A DNA stretch of 64,000 nucleotides from Bacteroidaceae bacterium (GTDB lineage Bacteria > Bacteroidota > Bacteroidia > Bacteroidales > Bacteroidaceae): NCBI GenBank assembly GCA_017529865.1, contig JAFXNA010000016.1, positions 1 to 64,000 on the forward strand. The letters are read 5' to 3'. This document shows positions 55,073 through 62,347 of this stretch, in pieces (the stretch's first letter is position 1; every line of letters starts with the position of its first letter). Position numbers and translations under genes: made by a program. The notes under the pieces are model-generated. The model made no database searches. It was given only the letters and a program-made list of their open reading frames with translations, and was not told the origin of the DNA.

Positions 55073-57067
55073 ATGAAGAAAATCCTAACAATTGCTATTG
55101 CAGTTATGACAATGAGTGCATGTACTACACGTGTAAATCCGTTCCTCACGGAATGGGATACCCCTTATGGCATACCGCCATTCGACGAAATCCAAGTTGA
55201 CGATTACATCCCTGCCATCAAGGAGGGAATCGCTCAGCAACAGAAGGAAATTGATGCTATCACCTCGAACCCAGAAGCACCCACATTCGAGAACACTATC
55301 GCTCCTTACGAAGAGAGCGGTGAAATTCTGGCAAAGGTCGCAGGCGTATTGTACAACATCACCGAGACTGACCGTACAGACGAGTTGGATTCTGTGATGG
55401 AAGCAGCCATCCCGCTGATGACGGAACATAGCGACAACATCGCTTTCAACAAGGCTCTGTATGAACGTGTTGCAGCCATCTGGAATGGCGACCAAAGCAA
55501 TCTTACACGGGAGCAGCAGATGGTACTGAAGAAACACTTCGAGAGTTTCGAGCGCAGCGGTATCGGACTGCCGGAGGACCAACAGGCTCGTCTACGTGAA
55601 ATCAATACGGAGATGGCTACGAAGACCCAGAAGATTGGTAACAACATCCTGAGCGAAAGCAATGCCTTCAAGGAGAAGTTCGGCATCAGTGTATCGGACT
55701 ACCCCAACGCAATGACCACGACGGAAGATCGTGACTTGAGACGTCAGATGTTCGAGGCTTACACTACACGTGGCCACAACGGCAACGAGTTCGACAACCG
55801 TCAGTTGATTCTTGACGTGATGGATTTGCGCATTGAGAAAGCGCAGATTATGGGTTACAACAATCCGGCTGAGTTCATCCTTGAACCGAAGATGGCACAC
55901 GACCCCGAAACAGTGGACACGTTCCTCGATGGCATCATGAAGGCTGCAGTGAAGAAGGCAAAGGAAGAAGTGTACGACATGCAGAAGGTGATGGACGAAG
56001 ACATTGCAGCCGGTAAACTCCCTGCTGGCAGCAAAATAGAGCCTTGGGACTGGTGGTACTATGCAGAGAAGGTGCGCAAGCTGAAATACGACCTCGATGA
56101 GGAACAGACGAAGCCTTATTTCAAACTCGAAAACGTGGTCAATGGCATCTTCATTGCTGCCAAGACACTCTATGGAGTGAATATGGAGAAACTGGAGGGT
56201 GTACCTGCCTATAATAAAGATAAGGTGACAACCTACAAGGTGACAGACGATAAGGGCGAGCTGCTCGGTATCTTCACTACAGACTATTTGCCACGCGAAA
56301 GCAAACGCGGCGGAGCATGGATGAACAACATCCGTGACCAAAAGGTGGATGCAAAGGGCAATATGATTCGACCCATCATCGTCAATGTCGGCAACCTGGA
56401 GGAATACCTCACTGTGGACGAAGTACAAACCGTGTTCCACGAATTCGGACACGCCCTTCACGGACTACTCACACAGTGCCACTACCCCAGCGTCAGCGGT
56501 ACGAGCGTCACTCGTGACTTCGTGGAGATGTTCTCGCAGTTCAACGAAAACTGGGCCTTCCAGCCCGAACTCCTTGCTCAGTATGCAAAGAACGAGAAGG
56601 GTGAAGTCATCCCACAGGAACTCGTAGACAAAATCAACAACTCGCTGAAGTTCAACCAAGGATTCATGACTACCGAACTCTGTGCAGCCTCTATCCTCGA
56701 TATGGCATGGCATGAGTTGGAAGGCGTGGAAGGACTGAACCTCGATGCCTTCGAAAGTAAAGTGTGCGAAGATATGGGACTGATTCATGAAATAGTTCCA
56801 CGTTACCGCACCACCTACTTCAACCACATCTTCTCCAGCGGCTATAGTGCCGGCTACTACGGCTACCTGTGGTCAGAAGTGCTCGACAAGGATGCCTTCT
56901 CTATCTTCGAAGCATCAGGCAATGTGTGGAACCTCGACCTCGCCAAGAAGTTCAAGGAAATCTTCCTCGAGCGTGGTGGCAGCGAAGAACCGATGACTCT
57001 CTACAAGGAATTCGCAGGACGCGAACCCGACAGCAATGCCTTCCTCGAGGGAAGAGGACTGAAGTAA
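55073..57067 (+). CDS. dcp: M3-family peptidyl-dipeptidase (Dcp-like), lipoprotein
   Basis: The 664-residue metallopeptidase removes dipeptides from peptide C-termini. A lipoprotein-type signal (AIAVMTMSACTT) anchors it, probably in the periplasm. The zinc motif HEFGHALHG lies in the later half, in FHEFGHALHGLLTQ, followed by the third zinc ligand Glu in SQFNENWAF. ATG 55073 is chosen from the promoter and signal. The stop is followed directly by a G/C-rich palindromic repeat. Confidence 0.95.
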   Translation: MKKILTIAIAVMTMSACTTRVNPFLTEWDTPYGIPPFDEIQVDDYIPAIKEGIAQQQKEIDAITSNPEAPTFENTIAPYEESGEILAKVAGVLYNITETDRTDELDSVMEAAIPLMTEHSDNIAFNKALYERVAAIWNGDQSNLTREQQMVLKKHFESFERSGIGLPEDQQARLREINTEMATKTQKIGNNILSESNAFKEKFGISVSDYPNAMTTTEDRDLRRQMFEAYTTRGHNGNEFDNRQLILDVMDLRIEKAQIMGYNNPAEFILEPKMAHDPETVDTFLDGIMKAAVKKAKEEVYDMQKVMDEDIAAGKLPAGSKIEPWDWWYYAEKVRKLKYDLDEEQTKPYFKLENVVNGIFIAAKTLYGVNMEKLEGVPAYNKDKVTTYKVTDDKGELLGIFTTDYLPRESKRGGAWMNNIRDQKVDAKGNMIRPIIVNVGNLEEYLTVDEVQTVFHEFGHALHGLLTQCHYPSVSGTSVTRDFVEMFSQFNENWAFQPELLAQYAKNEKGEVIPQELVDKINNSLKFNQGFMTTELCAASILDMAWHELEGVEGLNLDAFESKVCEDMGLIHEIVPRYRTTYFNHIFSSGYSAGYYGYLWSEVLDKDAFSIFEASGNVWNLDLAKKFKEIFLERGGSEEPMTLYKEFAGREPDSNAFLEGRGLK

Positions 57068-57178
57068 ACAGACCCTCCCCCTTACCCCTCCCTTCTCTCC
57101 CCCTTTGGGGGAGTGCGAAGGGGGAGAATCCGTTTTGTCCCCCCTCAGTCCCCCGTAGGGGGAAGACTGAGGGGAGTA
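57067..57178. repeat. G/C-rich palindromic elements after dcp
   Basis: Two stacked hairpins (CTCCCCCTTTGGGGGAG and CCCCTCAGTCCCCC...GACTGAGGGG) follow the dcp stop. The first 28 bases (57067-57094) are an exact inverted copy of 57945-57972, on the other side of the pseudouridine synthase gene. Confidence 0.9.
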
Positions 57179-57198
57179 GTTACCATAAGGCAGAAAGA

Positions 57199-57227
57199 AA
57201 ACAGCTTCTCGATTTGAGGAGCTGTTT
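57199..57227 (+). terminator. Hairpin ending the dcp transcript
   Basis: AAACAGCT (57199-57206) pairs with AGCTGTTT (57220-57227), with a GAGG/CTTC extension. It overlaps the stop of the converging pseudouridine synthase gene by two bases. It could act in either direction. Confidence 0.7.
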
Positions 57228-57918
57228 ATCGTTTACTTTTACCTTCATTCCTCCCTCCCCATTCAGGGGGAGCGGGGAGGGGGGCTGTCTTTAGCTCAAG
57301 GAAAATTTCTTTTTTAGAAACAGGGTGAATGAACTGCATCGAGTGTGCTTGCAGACTGATGCTACCGTCAGGATTGCTGCGCTTCGCACCATACTTCAAG
57401 TCGCCCTTGATGGGACAGCCGATCTTCGCCAACTGACAGCGAATCTGATGGTGACGCCCCGTCTTCAAGTTGACTTCTATAAGGTGATAGTTGTCCGAAT
57501 GACCGATGACACGATAGTCCAGCTCCGCCCGCTTCGAGTGCGGCACCTCGCGGTCATAGGCATACGAACGATTCTGTTTTTCATTTCTCACGAGCCAATG
57601 CACGAGCGTTCCCTGCGGTTCGGCAGGGCAATTCTTCGTCACGGCCCAATAGGTCTTGTGTACCTGTCCCTCAGCAAACATCTTGTTGAGACGTGCCAAG
57701 GCCTTGCTGGTACGGGCAAAAAGAACCAGACCGCTCACAGGGCGGTCCAGTCTATGAACGACACCAAGGAAGACGTCGCCTGGCTTAGCATACGCTTCCT
57801 TGATATATTGCTTCACCGTTTCACTCAGCGGAGTGTCGCCAGTCTTATCGCCCTGAACAATCTCTCCACTTTCCTTCGCTACAACGATGATATGGTTGTC
57901 CTCGTATATTACCTCCAT
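57226..57918 (-). CDS. RluA-family RNA pseudouridine synthase
   Basis: The 230-residue enzyme isomerises uridine to pseudouridine in rRNA or tRNA. The catalytic Asp lies in VVHRLDRPVSGLVLF, with the conserved NLKTGRHHQIRCQLA motif near the end. No S4 domain is present, so it is of the single-domain RluA/RluC-like type, and the target site is unknown. The last 19 residues (APLPAPPEWGG...) are encoded by a G/C-rich palindromic element at 57250-57287. The gene is flanked by exact 28-bp inverted repeats. Confidence 0.9.
   Translation of the reverse strand: MEVIYEDNHIIVVAKESGEIVQGDKTGDTPLSETVKQYIKEAYAKPGDVFLGVVHRLDRPVSGLVLFARTSKALARLNKMFAEGQVHKTYWAVTKNCPAEPQGTLVHWLVRNEKQNRSYAYDREVPHSKRAELDYRVIGHSDNYHLIEVNLKTGRHHQIRCQLAKIGCPIKGDLKYGAKRSNPDGSISLQAHSMQFIHPVSKKEIFLELKTAPLPAPPEWGGRNEGKSKR
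57250..57287. repeat. G/C-rich palindromic element at the 3' end of the pseudouridine synthase gene
   Basis: CTCCCTCCCC...GGGGAGGGGGG forms a hairpin with CATTCAGG in the loop region. It is translated in frame as the protein's C-terminal tail. Confidence 0.85.
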
Positions 57919-57929
57919 AGTCTCTCTAA

Positions 57930-57972
57930 CTACTCCCCGCCCTAAAGGGAGGGGTAAGGGGGAGGGTCTGTT
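57930..57972. repeat. G/C-rich palindromic element after fabG
   Basis: ACTCCCCGCCCTAAAGGGAG opens the element, which then continues as GGGTAAGGGGGAGGGTCTG. Positions 57945-57972 are the exact inverted partner of 57067-57094. It abuts the fabG stop codon. Confidence 0.9.
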
Positions 57973-58729
57973 ACATATTCATTCCACCGTCAATCTGAAT
58001 CACCTGACCCGATACATAGCTCGACATATCAGATGCAAGGAACAGACATACGTTGGCGATATCCTCAACCTGACCGCCACGACGGAGCGGAATCTTCTTC
58101 ATCCAGTCAGCACGGATTTCCTCTGGCAGCTGAGCAGTCATCGCAGTCTCAATGAATCCAGGAGCCACAGCATTAGCACGAACACCCTTAGGTCCGAGTT
58201 CCTGAGCGATAGACTTAGCCAGACCAATCATACCAGCCTTCGAAGCCGAGTAGTTGCACTGACCAGCATTACCATGAACACCTACTACAGATGACATGTT
58301 GATGATGGAACCACTGCGTTGGCGCAACATGATAGGAGCACAAGCATGGATGAAGTTGAATGCAGACTTCAGGTTCACATTCAGCACAGCATCCCACTGC
58401 TGCTCACTCATACGCAACATCAATCCGTCCTTGGTGATACCAGCGTTGTTCACCAGAATATCGATAGAACCGAAATCCTCCTTGATTTGGTTCACAACTT
58501 TCTCTGTCTCAGCAAAGTCAGCAGCATTGCCAGCGTAAGCGCGACAAGTCACACCCACAGCCTCAATCTCCTTACGGGTAGCCTCCAGACCAGCTGCCAT
58601 TTCATCATTCAATACCAAATCGGTGAATGCAATGTTTGCACCCTCAGCAGCGAACTTCAGCGCTACTGCCTTACCGATTCCACGTGCGGCACCCGTAATC
58701 AGCGCCGTCTTTCCTTCCAATAATTTCAT
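57971..58729 (-). CDS. fabG: 3-oxoacyl-ACP reductase
   Basis: FabG reduces 3-oxoacyl-ACP with NADPH in fatty-acid elongation. The 252-residue short-chain dehydrogenase has the cofactor motif TGAARGIG, the NNAG motif, and the catalytic Ser-Tyr-Lys in MSSVVG...YSASK. ATG 58729 (MKLLEGKTALITG) is chosen because the upstream extension runs into the tetR gene. It starts 4 bases after the tetR stop, so the two share a transcript. Confidence 0.95.
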   Translation of the reverse strand: MKLLEGKTALITGAARGIGKAVALKFAAEGANIAFTDLVLNDEMAAGLEATRKEIEAVGVTCRAYAGNAADFAETEKVVNQIKEDFGSIDILVNNAGITKDGLMLRMSEQQWDAVLNVNLKSAFNFIHACAPIMLRQRSGSIINMSSVVGVHGNAGQCNYSASKAGMIGLAKSIAQELGPKGVRANAVAPGFIETAMTAQLPEEIRADWMKKIPLRRGGQVEDIANVCLFLASDMSSYVSGQVIQIDGGMNM

Positions 58730-58733
58730 AACT

Positions 58734-59333
58734 TTAATATCTAAAATCATTTCTATATCGTTCATTTCCCATAGCCTTGTTCACCATACGGAACACGTAA
58801 GGATACAGCTCCTCTGGCGAACTGACACCGATACGTCCGAAGATGTAAGGCACTTCACAACCCTTCAGGCAATAGTGAGTAATCATCGCCATCAGTTTCA
58901 CGTTACGGATGTCAAACACACCCTTGTCATTACCTTCGTTCATCACACGGCGAAGCAGAACCATCTCGTTGCGGTCGAAATTCTTGCGCACACTCTCCAC
59001 CTTCCACACATCGCGGAAGAACTCAGCACGCAGGTTTCCGTTGCGGTACACTGCCTCCTTCACAAATTCTAGATGAGCAAAGAACAACTTCACCATCTTC
59101 TTCTCAGGCGACATGTCCTGACGAGCCACTTCCTCCATACGACTCGACAGACGATCCAACTCACTTTGGATGACTGCAAGATAAATCTCATCCTTGCTGC
59201 TGAAATACGTGTAAAGCGTACGGCGTCCCTTTCCAGAGGCTGTAGCAATCTCGTTCATTGTTGTGGCCTCGAATCCGTTCTTGGCAAACAACTGACGCGC
59301 CGTATCCACCAATAAATTTCTTGTTTTCTGCAT
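58734..59333 (-). CDS. TetR-family transcriptional regulator
   Basis: The 199-residue protein has the TetR helix-turn-helix, TTMNEIATASGKGRRTLYTYFSS, near residues 25-45, and a helical ligand domain. Its position directly before fabG in one transcript suggests control of fatty-acid metabolism, as with FadR- or FabR-like TetR proteins, but the ligand is unknown. A promoter lies 65 bases upstream. Confidence 0.92.
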   Translation of the reverse strand: MQKTRNLLVDTARQLFAKNGFEATTMNEIATASGKGRRTLYTYFSSKDEIYLAVIQSELDRLSSRMEEVARQDMSPEKKMVKLFFAHLEFVKEAVYRNGNLRAEFFRDVWKVESVRKNFDRNEMVLLRRVMNEGNDKGVFDIRNVKLMAMITHYCLKGCEVPYIFGRIGVSSPEELYPYVFRMVNKAMGNERYRNDFRY

Positions 59334-59397
59334 CGTTTGTGTCTTTTATCAGTAAGTTGTAAGCCGTAAGCAATAAGTGCCATAAGCTAACAGAGTG

Positions 59398-59429
59398 CAA
59401 ATTTACAGCAAAACGAAGAAATCACCAAA
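59398..59429 (-). promoter_or_regulatory. Promoter of tetR-fabG
   Basis: On the minus strand, TTTG (59429-59426) and TAAATTTG (59405-59398) are 20 bases apart. They match -33 and -7 boxes well. Confidence 0.75.
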
Positions 59430-59463
59430 TTTTTTGCACACTTTTTTCAATTTGAGCCAAAAA

Positions 59464-59574
59464 AGCGGCTGTACCTCTTCGAAATGGCCTACTTCAATTG
59501 CACTCTGCTTGCACGCATTTTGAATACTGCCGACATTTTGCATGAATGCGCTGCAACCAAGAAGTACAGCCGCT
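59464..59574. repeat. About 111-base element with 11-bp terminal inverted repeats
   Basis: AGCGGCTGTAC (59464-59474) is matched by GTACAGCCGCT (59564-59574). The interior has no gene of credible composition. It lies upstream of the tetR promoter. Positions 59575-59667 hold nothing recognised, and 59668-59700 is a G/C-rich palindromic element. Confidence 0.75.
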
Positions 59575-59667
59575 GTACTCCTTGAAGACAACGGCTGAAC
59601 ATACTGAATACAGAAAGAAATCTGTTTGAGCACCTTTTTTGACTCTCTGTTCCCTTCTATTTATAGC

Positions 59668-59700
59668 ATCCCCCTTGAGGGGGGACGGGAGAGGGGCTGG
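59668..59700. repeat. G/C-rich palindromic element
   Basis: CATCCCCCTTGAGGGGGGAC is followed by GGGAGAGGGGC. It lies 7 bases beyond the stop codon of the cohesin-like gene on the minus strand and may act as its terminator. Confidence 0.8.
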
Positions 59701-59707
59701 TAGGTTT

Positions 59708-60274
59708 CTACTTCACCATTACCTTTTTGCCATCCACGATGTTGATGCCTTTCAGCATATCATCAGTCTTCTGACCAGCAAGGTTATAGGTCGACTTGAT
59801 GGTCTTAGGTGACGATACATGATTGATGTTGGTTGTGATTTCCCAAGAGACATCATTGCATGTATGGCTTACGGCATCTGCTGTGGCTGTGCGAATCGTG
59901 TAGAGTTTTCCGTTAGAGGAGGCGGAAGTACTACCCATTTTTACAGGAATGCGAAGCAATTCGCCATCCATGAACGGATTTTGATCCATACTGTAGAGCA
60001 CGAACAGGTGGTCACCGTTATCGAGTGTCTCAACATTGAGGGTGTGCCCGTTCGTGGCTGCTCCAAGTGTTACATCGCTTTCTGCTAAGGTCATACCTTC
60101 AGGCAGTGCGAGGTTGAATTGTAGAGCAGTCATTAAAGTACCTTCTGAAAGGCTGACCACCAATTCCGTCTCTTCGCCCGTCTGTGCCTCAATGTTTGCT
60201 ACCGAGAGGCTCTGGGCACGGCAGTCGGCTGTTATCATCGCCAACAATATTATAATTGTATATAGTCTTTTCAT
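59708..60274 (-). CDS. Secreted protein with a cohesin-like domain
   Basis: The 188-residue protein has a signal peptide (MKRLYTIIILLAMITADCRAQ). The domain at about 22-145 is rich in beta strands: SVANIEAQTGEETELVVSL, then ALQFNLALPEGM. This is the pattern of type-I cohesin modules. The C-terminal tail (YNLAGQKTDD...GKKVMVK) matches the conserved terminal motif of secreted Prevotella proteins, probably a surface sorting signal. It is encoded 15 bases after a dockerin-like gene. Cohesin identity is from pattern only. Confidence 0.7.
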   Translation of the reverse strand: MKRLYTIIILLAMITADCRAQSLSVANIEAQTGEETELVVSLSEGTLMTALQFNLALPEGMTLAESDVTLGAATNGHTLNVETLDNGDHLFVLYSMDQNPFMDGELLRIPVKMGSTSASSNGKLYTIRTATADAVSHTCNDVSWEITTNINHVSSPKTIKSTYNLAGQKTDDMLKGINIVDGKKVMVK

Positions 60275-60289
60275 GTCTTTCTTTAAATT

Positions 60290-60790
60290 TTAATTATGAA
60301 CAATTTTAATATATTCATCAAAAGTTGGTGCAGCTCCTCTTAAAATAGAATATCCTGTAACACCAGATGTTATTTGATCTGTCTTATCTATAAATATTAA
60401 TTCATTATCATCTAAATCAAGAAGGTTAAATTGTCCAACCCATGATGTTGGGCATACAATATAAATGTTATTTTCTACAGATCCAACATATTGAGAATTA
60501 GAATAAATATCATTTATACTTGTTACAGTTGGTAATTTAGACAAGTCTAAATTATATGACATACCTGATTTACCAACTTTTGACTCATCTTTTCCTACAT
60601 ACCAATAATAAGTAGGAGTTTCAGCAGTCCCTCCAGCTTCCTTCATGATCTTGATGATTTCATTAATATCTGCCACATCAACCTTGCCGTCACCATTCAC
60701 ATCACCTTTCAGCGGAGTGTTCTCACTCTGTGCAAAAGCACTTGCGCTCAGCAGTATCGCTGCCAGCAACATCATAAACTTTGTCTTCAT
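60290..60790 (-). CDS. Secreted protein with a dockerin-like motif
   Basis: The 166-residue protein has a signal peptide (MLLAAILLSASAFAQ), then the calcium-binding dockerin half-motif GDVNGDGKVDVADINEIIK. A C-terminal domain beginning YYWYVGKDESKVG completes it. Only one dockerin repeat is seen, where classical dockerins have two. The C-terminal domain (60293-60610) is markedly AT-rich compared with the N-terminus, so it may have come from elsewhere. It is transcribed with the cohesin-like gene behind a long structured leader. Confidence 0.75.
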   Translation of the reverse strand: MKTKFMMLLAAILLSASAFAQSENTPLKGDVNGDGKVDVADINEIIKIMKEAGGTAETPTYYWYVGKDESKVGKSGMSYNLDLSKLPTVTSINDIYSNSQYVGSVENNIYIVCPTSWVGQFNLLDLDDNELIFIDKTDQITSGVTGYSILRGAAPTFDEYIKIVHN

Positions 60791-60868
60791 ACGAATTCTA
60801 TTTTTGATTGTTAATACTTGATTTGATTAATGCACAATAAAAAAACGTGGACAAATTACTTCGTCTAC

Positions 60869-60989
60869 GTTGTTCGAGGTATTGGGGATAACCTTAGTAG
60901 CTTAAACGAGTAAATGCCCACGCCAAACGGCGTGAACTATCTACTTCAGTTCTTGCTACTGTTGTCTAATTCCCCAATTATCGAACAAC
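60869..60989 (-). ncRNA. Structured leader RNA candidate
   Basis: Nested inverted repeats define a branched fold. P1 is GTTGTTCGA (60869-60877) with TCGAACAAC (60981-60989). P1b is TTGGGGA (60882-60888) with TCCCCAA (60971-60977). P2 is AGTAGC (60896-60901) with GCTACT (60955-60960). P3 is CACGCC/GGCGTG (60919-60934) and P4 is GAACT/AGTTC (60934-60952). It lies inside the 5' leader of the dockerin-like gene (promoter 61064-61071, ATG 60790), so strand is inferred from that. I cannot name a family. Confidence 0.6.
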
Positions 60990-61063
60990 AAGAATCAAAA
61001 GTGAATGTTCATCCAATATGTTCGCCCACCCTTCAGTCACGCATGACATCCGAATGGACGCTG

Positions 61064-61093
61064 CAAAGATAATAATTATTTACCATTTCAGCA
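61064..61093 (-). promoter_or_regulatory. Promoter of the dockerin-cohesin operon
   Basis: On the minus strand, TATCTTTG (61071-61064) is preceded by ATGGTAAATAATTAT, the same cassette as in the gltX and pckA promoters. It gives a leader of about 270 bases. GTCA-CGCA-TGAC at 61036-61047 is a small hairpin within it. Confidence 0.7.
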
Positions 61094-61130
61094 TTTACCA
61101 TTTACCATTTTTCTGAAATTCCTGTGTTTT

Positions 61131-61161
61131 TCTCGTCAAAATACTTCGTTTTTGCTGTTTG
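61131..61161. repeat. 31-bp direct repeat, copy 1 (partner at 61915-61945)
   Basis: The copies differ at 3 of 31 positions and share CAAAATACTTC and TTTTTGCT. They flank the toxin-antitoxin module. Confidence 0.85.
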
Positions 61162-61274
61162 TACATTATAAATGGTAATACACTTACTCTCATCTAAAGC
61201 AACACAAAAAACAAATCTCAGAGAATCATCTCCGAGATTGTAGGATGTTTCAGAAAAAAGGTTGGAATAAAAAA

Positions 61275-61575
61275 TTACTTTCTCTTATACACTCTCAACG
61301 ATTTTCGCTCTGATGATCGAATACTCAACATGGTTATGCGACGAGTATTGTAACGAAAGATAACCGTAAAACCCATCACATAGAAGAAACGGACATCCGA
61401 ACGTGTTGAAGGGCCACTCGCTGTAGGCGTCTGAGCGACTCGCTGAATATCCTCAAGCAGACAAACTTATGAGATGTCTGCTATATTGATCAGAACCATT
61501 ACGTTCATCATAGAAGGTCAGTATCTTCTGAAGTTGAACGGTGAAACGACGGCTGAACTGAATCAATCGAGCCAT
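61275..61575 (-). pseudogene. RelE/ParE-type toxin gene broken by a frameshift
   Basis: From ATG 61575 the frame encodes MARLIQFSRRFTVQLQKILT, then FYDERNGSDQYSRHLI, and stops soon after. The other frame continues with VCLLEDIQRVAQTP, then RFFYVMGFTVIFRYN, and ends RVYKRK with a stop at 61275-61277. Joined, the product has the size and strand order of RelE/ParE toxins. The total of 301 bases is one over a multiple of three, so a single inserted base (or two lost) breaks it. It overlaps the antitoxin end by 13 bases, as in intact type II modules. Confidence 0.75.
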
Positions 61576-61805
61576 TTGGCAAATTGTGTTTTGAATTCAC
61601 TCATGGTCACTACATCACCATGATCCACTTCTGCAATCTCTTCTTCGATATCTGCGGTGACTTGTAATACACCATCCTTAATCTGTGCATGAGCAATACC
61701 GCTTGGTATGGCAACATCTACCGTATTCGCAACAGCAATAGCAGGTTCGCTTGCCATCACCACATCTTGTGCTTCTGCAGATTGTACATAATCCTTTTTT
61801 GCCAT
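61563..61805 (-). CDS. Antitoxin of a type II toxin-antitoxin pair
   Basis: The 80-residue acidic protein starts MAKKDYVQSAEAQ (ATG 61805; an upstream ATG lies inside the promoter) and ends FKTQFAKWLD. It has no clear DNA-binding fold that I recognise. Its role is inferred from overlap with the RelE/ParE-like gene and from its size. The toxin is broken, so the antitoxin may now be an orphan. Confidence 0.6.
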   Translation of the reverse strand: MAKKDYVQSAEAQDVVMASEPAIAVANTVDVAIPSGIAHAQIKDGVLQVTADIEEEIAEVDHGDVVTMSEFKTQFAKWLD

Positions 61806-61826
61806 AACGATTGAGTTTTGTTGGTG

Positions 61827-61860
61827 CAAAGATACTTAATTAAATTGACTCCGTCGAACT
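61827..61860 (-). promoter_or_regulatory. Promoter of the toxin-antitoxin pair
   Basis: On the minus strand, TATCTTTG (61834-61827) is the -7 box and AGTTCG of the ACTTTAGTTCGACG motif falls at the -33 position, 21 bases upstream. The same arrangement is at 8294-8324. Confidence 0.7.
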
Positions 61861-61868
61861 AAAGTTTC
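61844..61868. repeat. 25-bp perfect inverted repeat, left copy
   Basis: Its exact reverse complement is at 62348-62372. The central part ACTTTAGTTCGACG also occurs at 49333-49346 and, with one difference, near 8317-8332. Confidence 0.95.
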
Positions 61869-61914
61869 ATAATTCATATTTTTTAATGCATAATTTTCGA
61901 TTATTTGATGCATT

Positions 61915-61945
61915 TCTCTTCAAAATACTTCATTTTTGCTATTTG
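61915..61945. repeat. 31-bp direct repeat, copy 2
   Basis: Partner of 61131-61161, on the other side of the toxin-antitoxin genes. Confidence 0.85.
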
Positions 61946-62014
61946 ACACCTATAAGTAATGGTTATGGGTTATAGGTTATTGAAAAAATAGCTTAGTAGG
62001 TTAATAGCTTAGTA

Positions 62015-62044
62015 GCCCCTCTCCAACTCCCCCGAGGGGGAGAG
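62015..62044. repeat. G/C-rich palindromic element
   Basis: CCCCTCTCCAACTCCCCCGA is followed by GGGGGAGAG. It is preceded by short CTTAGTAG repeats. Confidence 0.8.
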
Positions 62045-62076
62045 AACTAGATTAATAGATTATTAAAAATGTAAAA

Positions 62077-62164
62077 GTGAAGAGTTTGAAGGCTGAATAC
62101 GAAGCGTTTGGAGCCTAAATGCGGGTCGAATTTACGCTGAATTCGAAGGGTTTGCACGCAGAAA
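62077..62164. repeat. Array C: four 22-bp tandem repeat units
   Basis: Units at 62077, 62099, 62121 and 62143 are each exactly 22 bases. Features shared between units are GAAG/GGGT, GTTTG, ACGC or GCC, then TGAAT or AAAT. They are the reverse-orientation family of array A at 250-315. An open frame here is only repeat sequence. Confidence 0.8.
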
Positions 62165-62347
62165 GAAAGACTGAAAAAAATAATGTTTTGCGTTTTTTCG
62201 CGAGACCTAACATTGAAAATCCGTAATTCATTCTGTTTTAATGAGTTAAGCACAAAAATCGCACCTCAAGACCTAACATAAAACCTAACGTGAACCTAAC
62301 ATAAGACCTAACATAGAAGTCAGAATATGTCGCCCTTACTGGGCTGA

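Noticed and set aside
55592-56461. Long open frame on the minus strand (289 codons)
   Set aside because: Antisense to dcp, without start signals or domains.
59403-59633. 76-codon frame upstream of tetR
   Set aside because: It covers the element with inverted repeats and the promoter, and has no ribosome site or domain.
62047-62253. 68-codon frame on the minus strand
   Set aside because: It is translated repeat array C, with no start signal.
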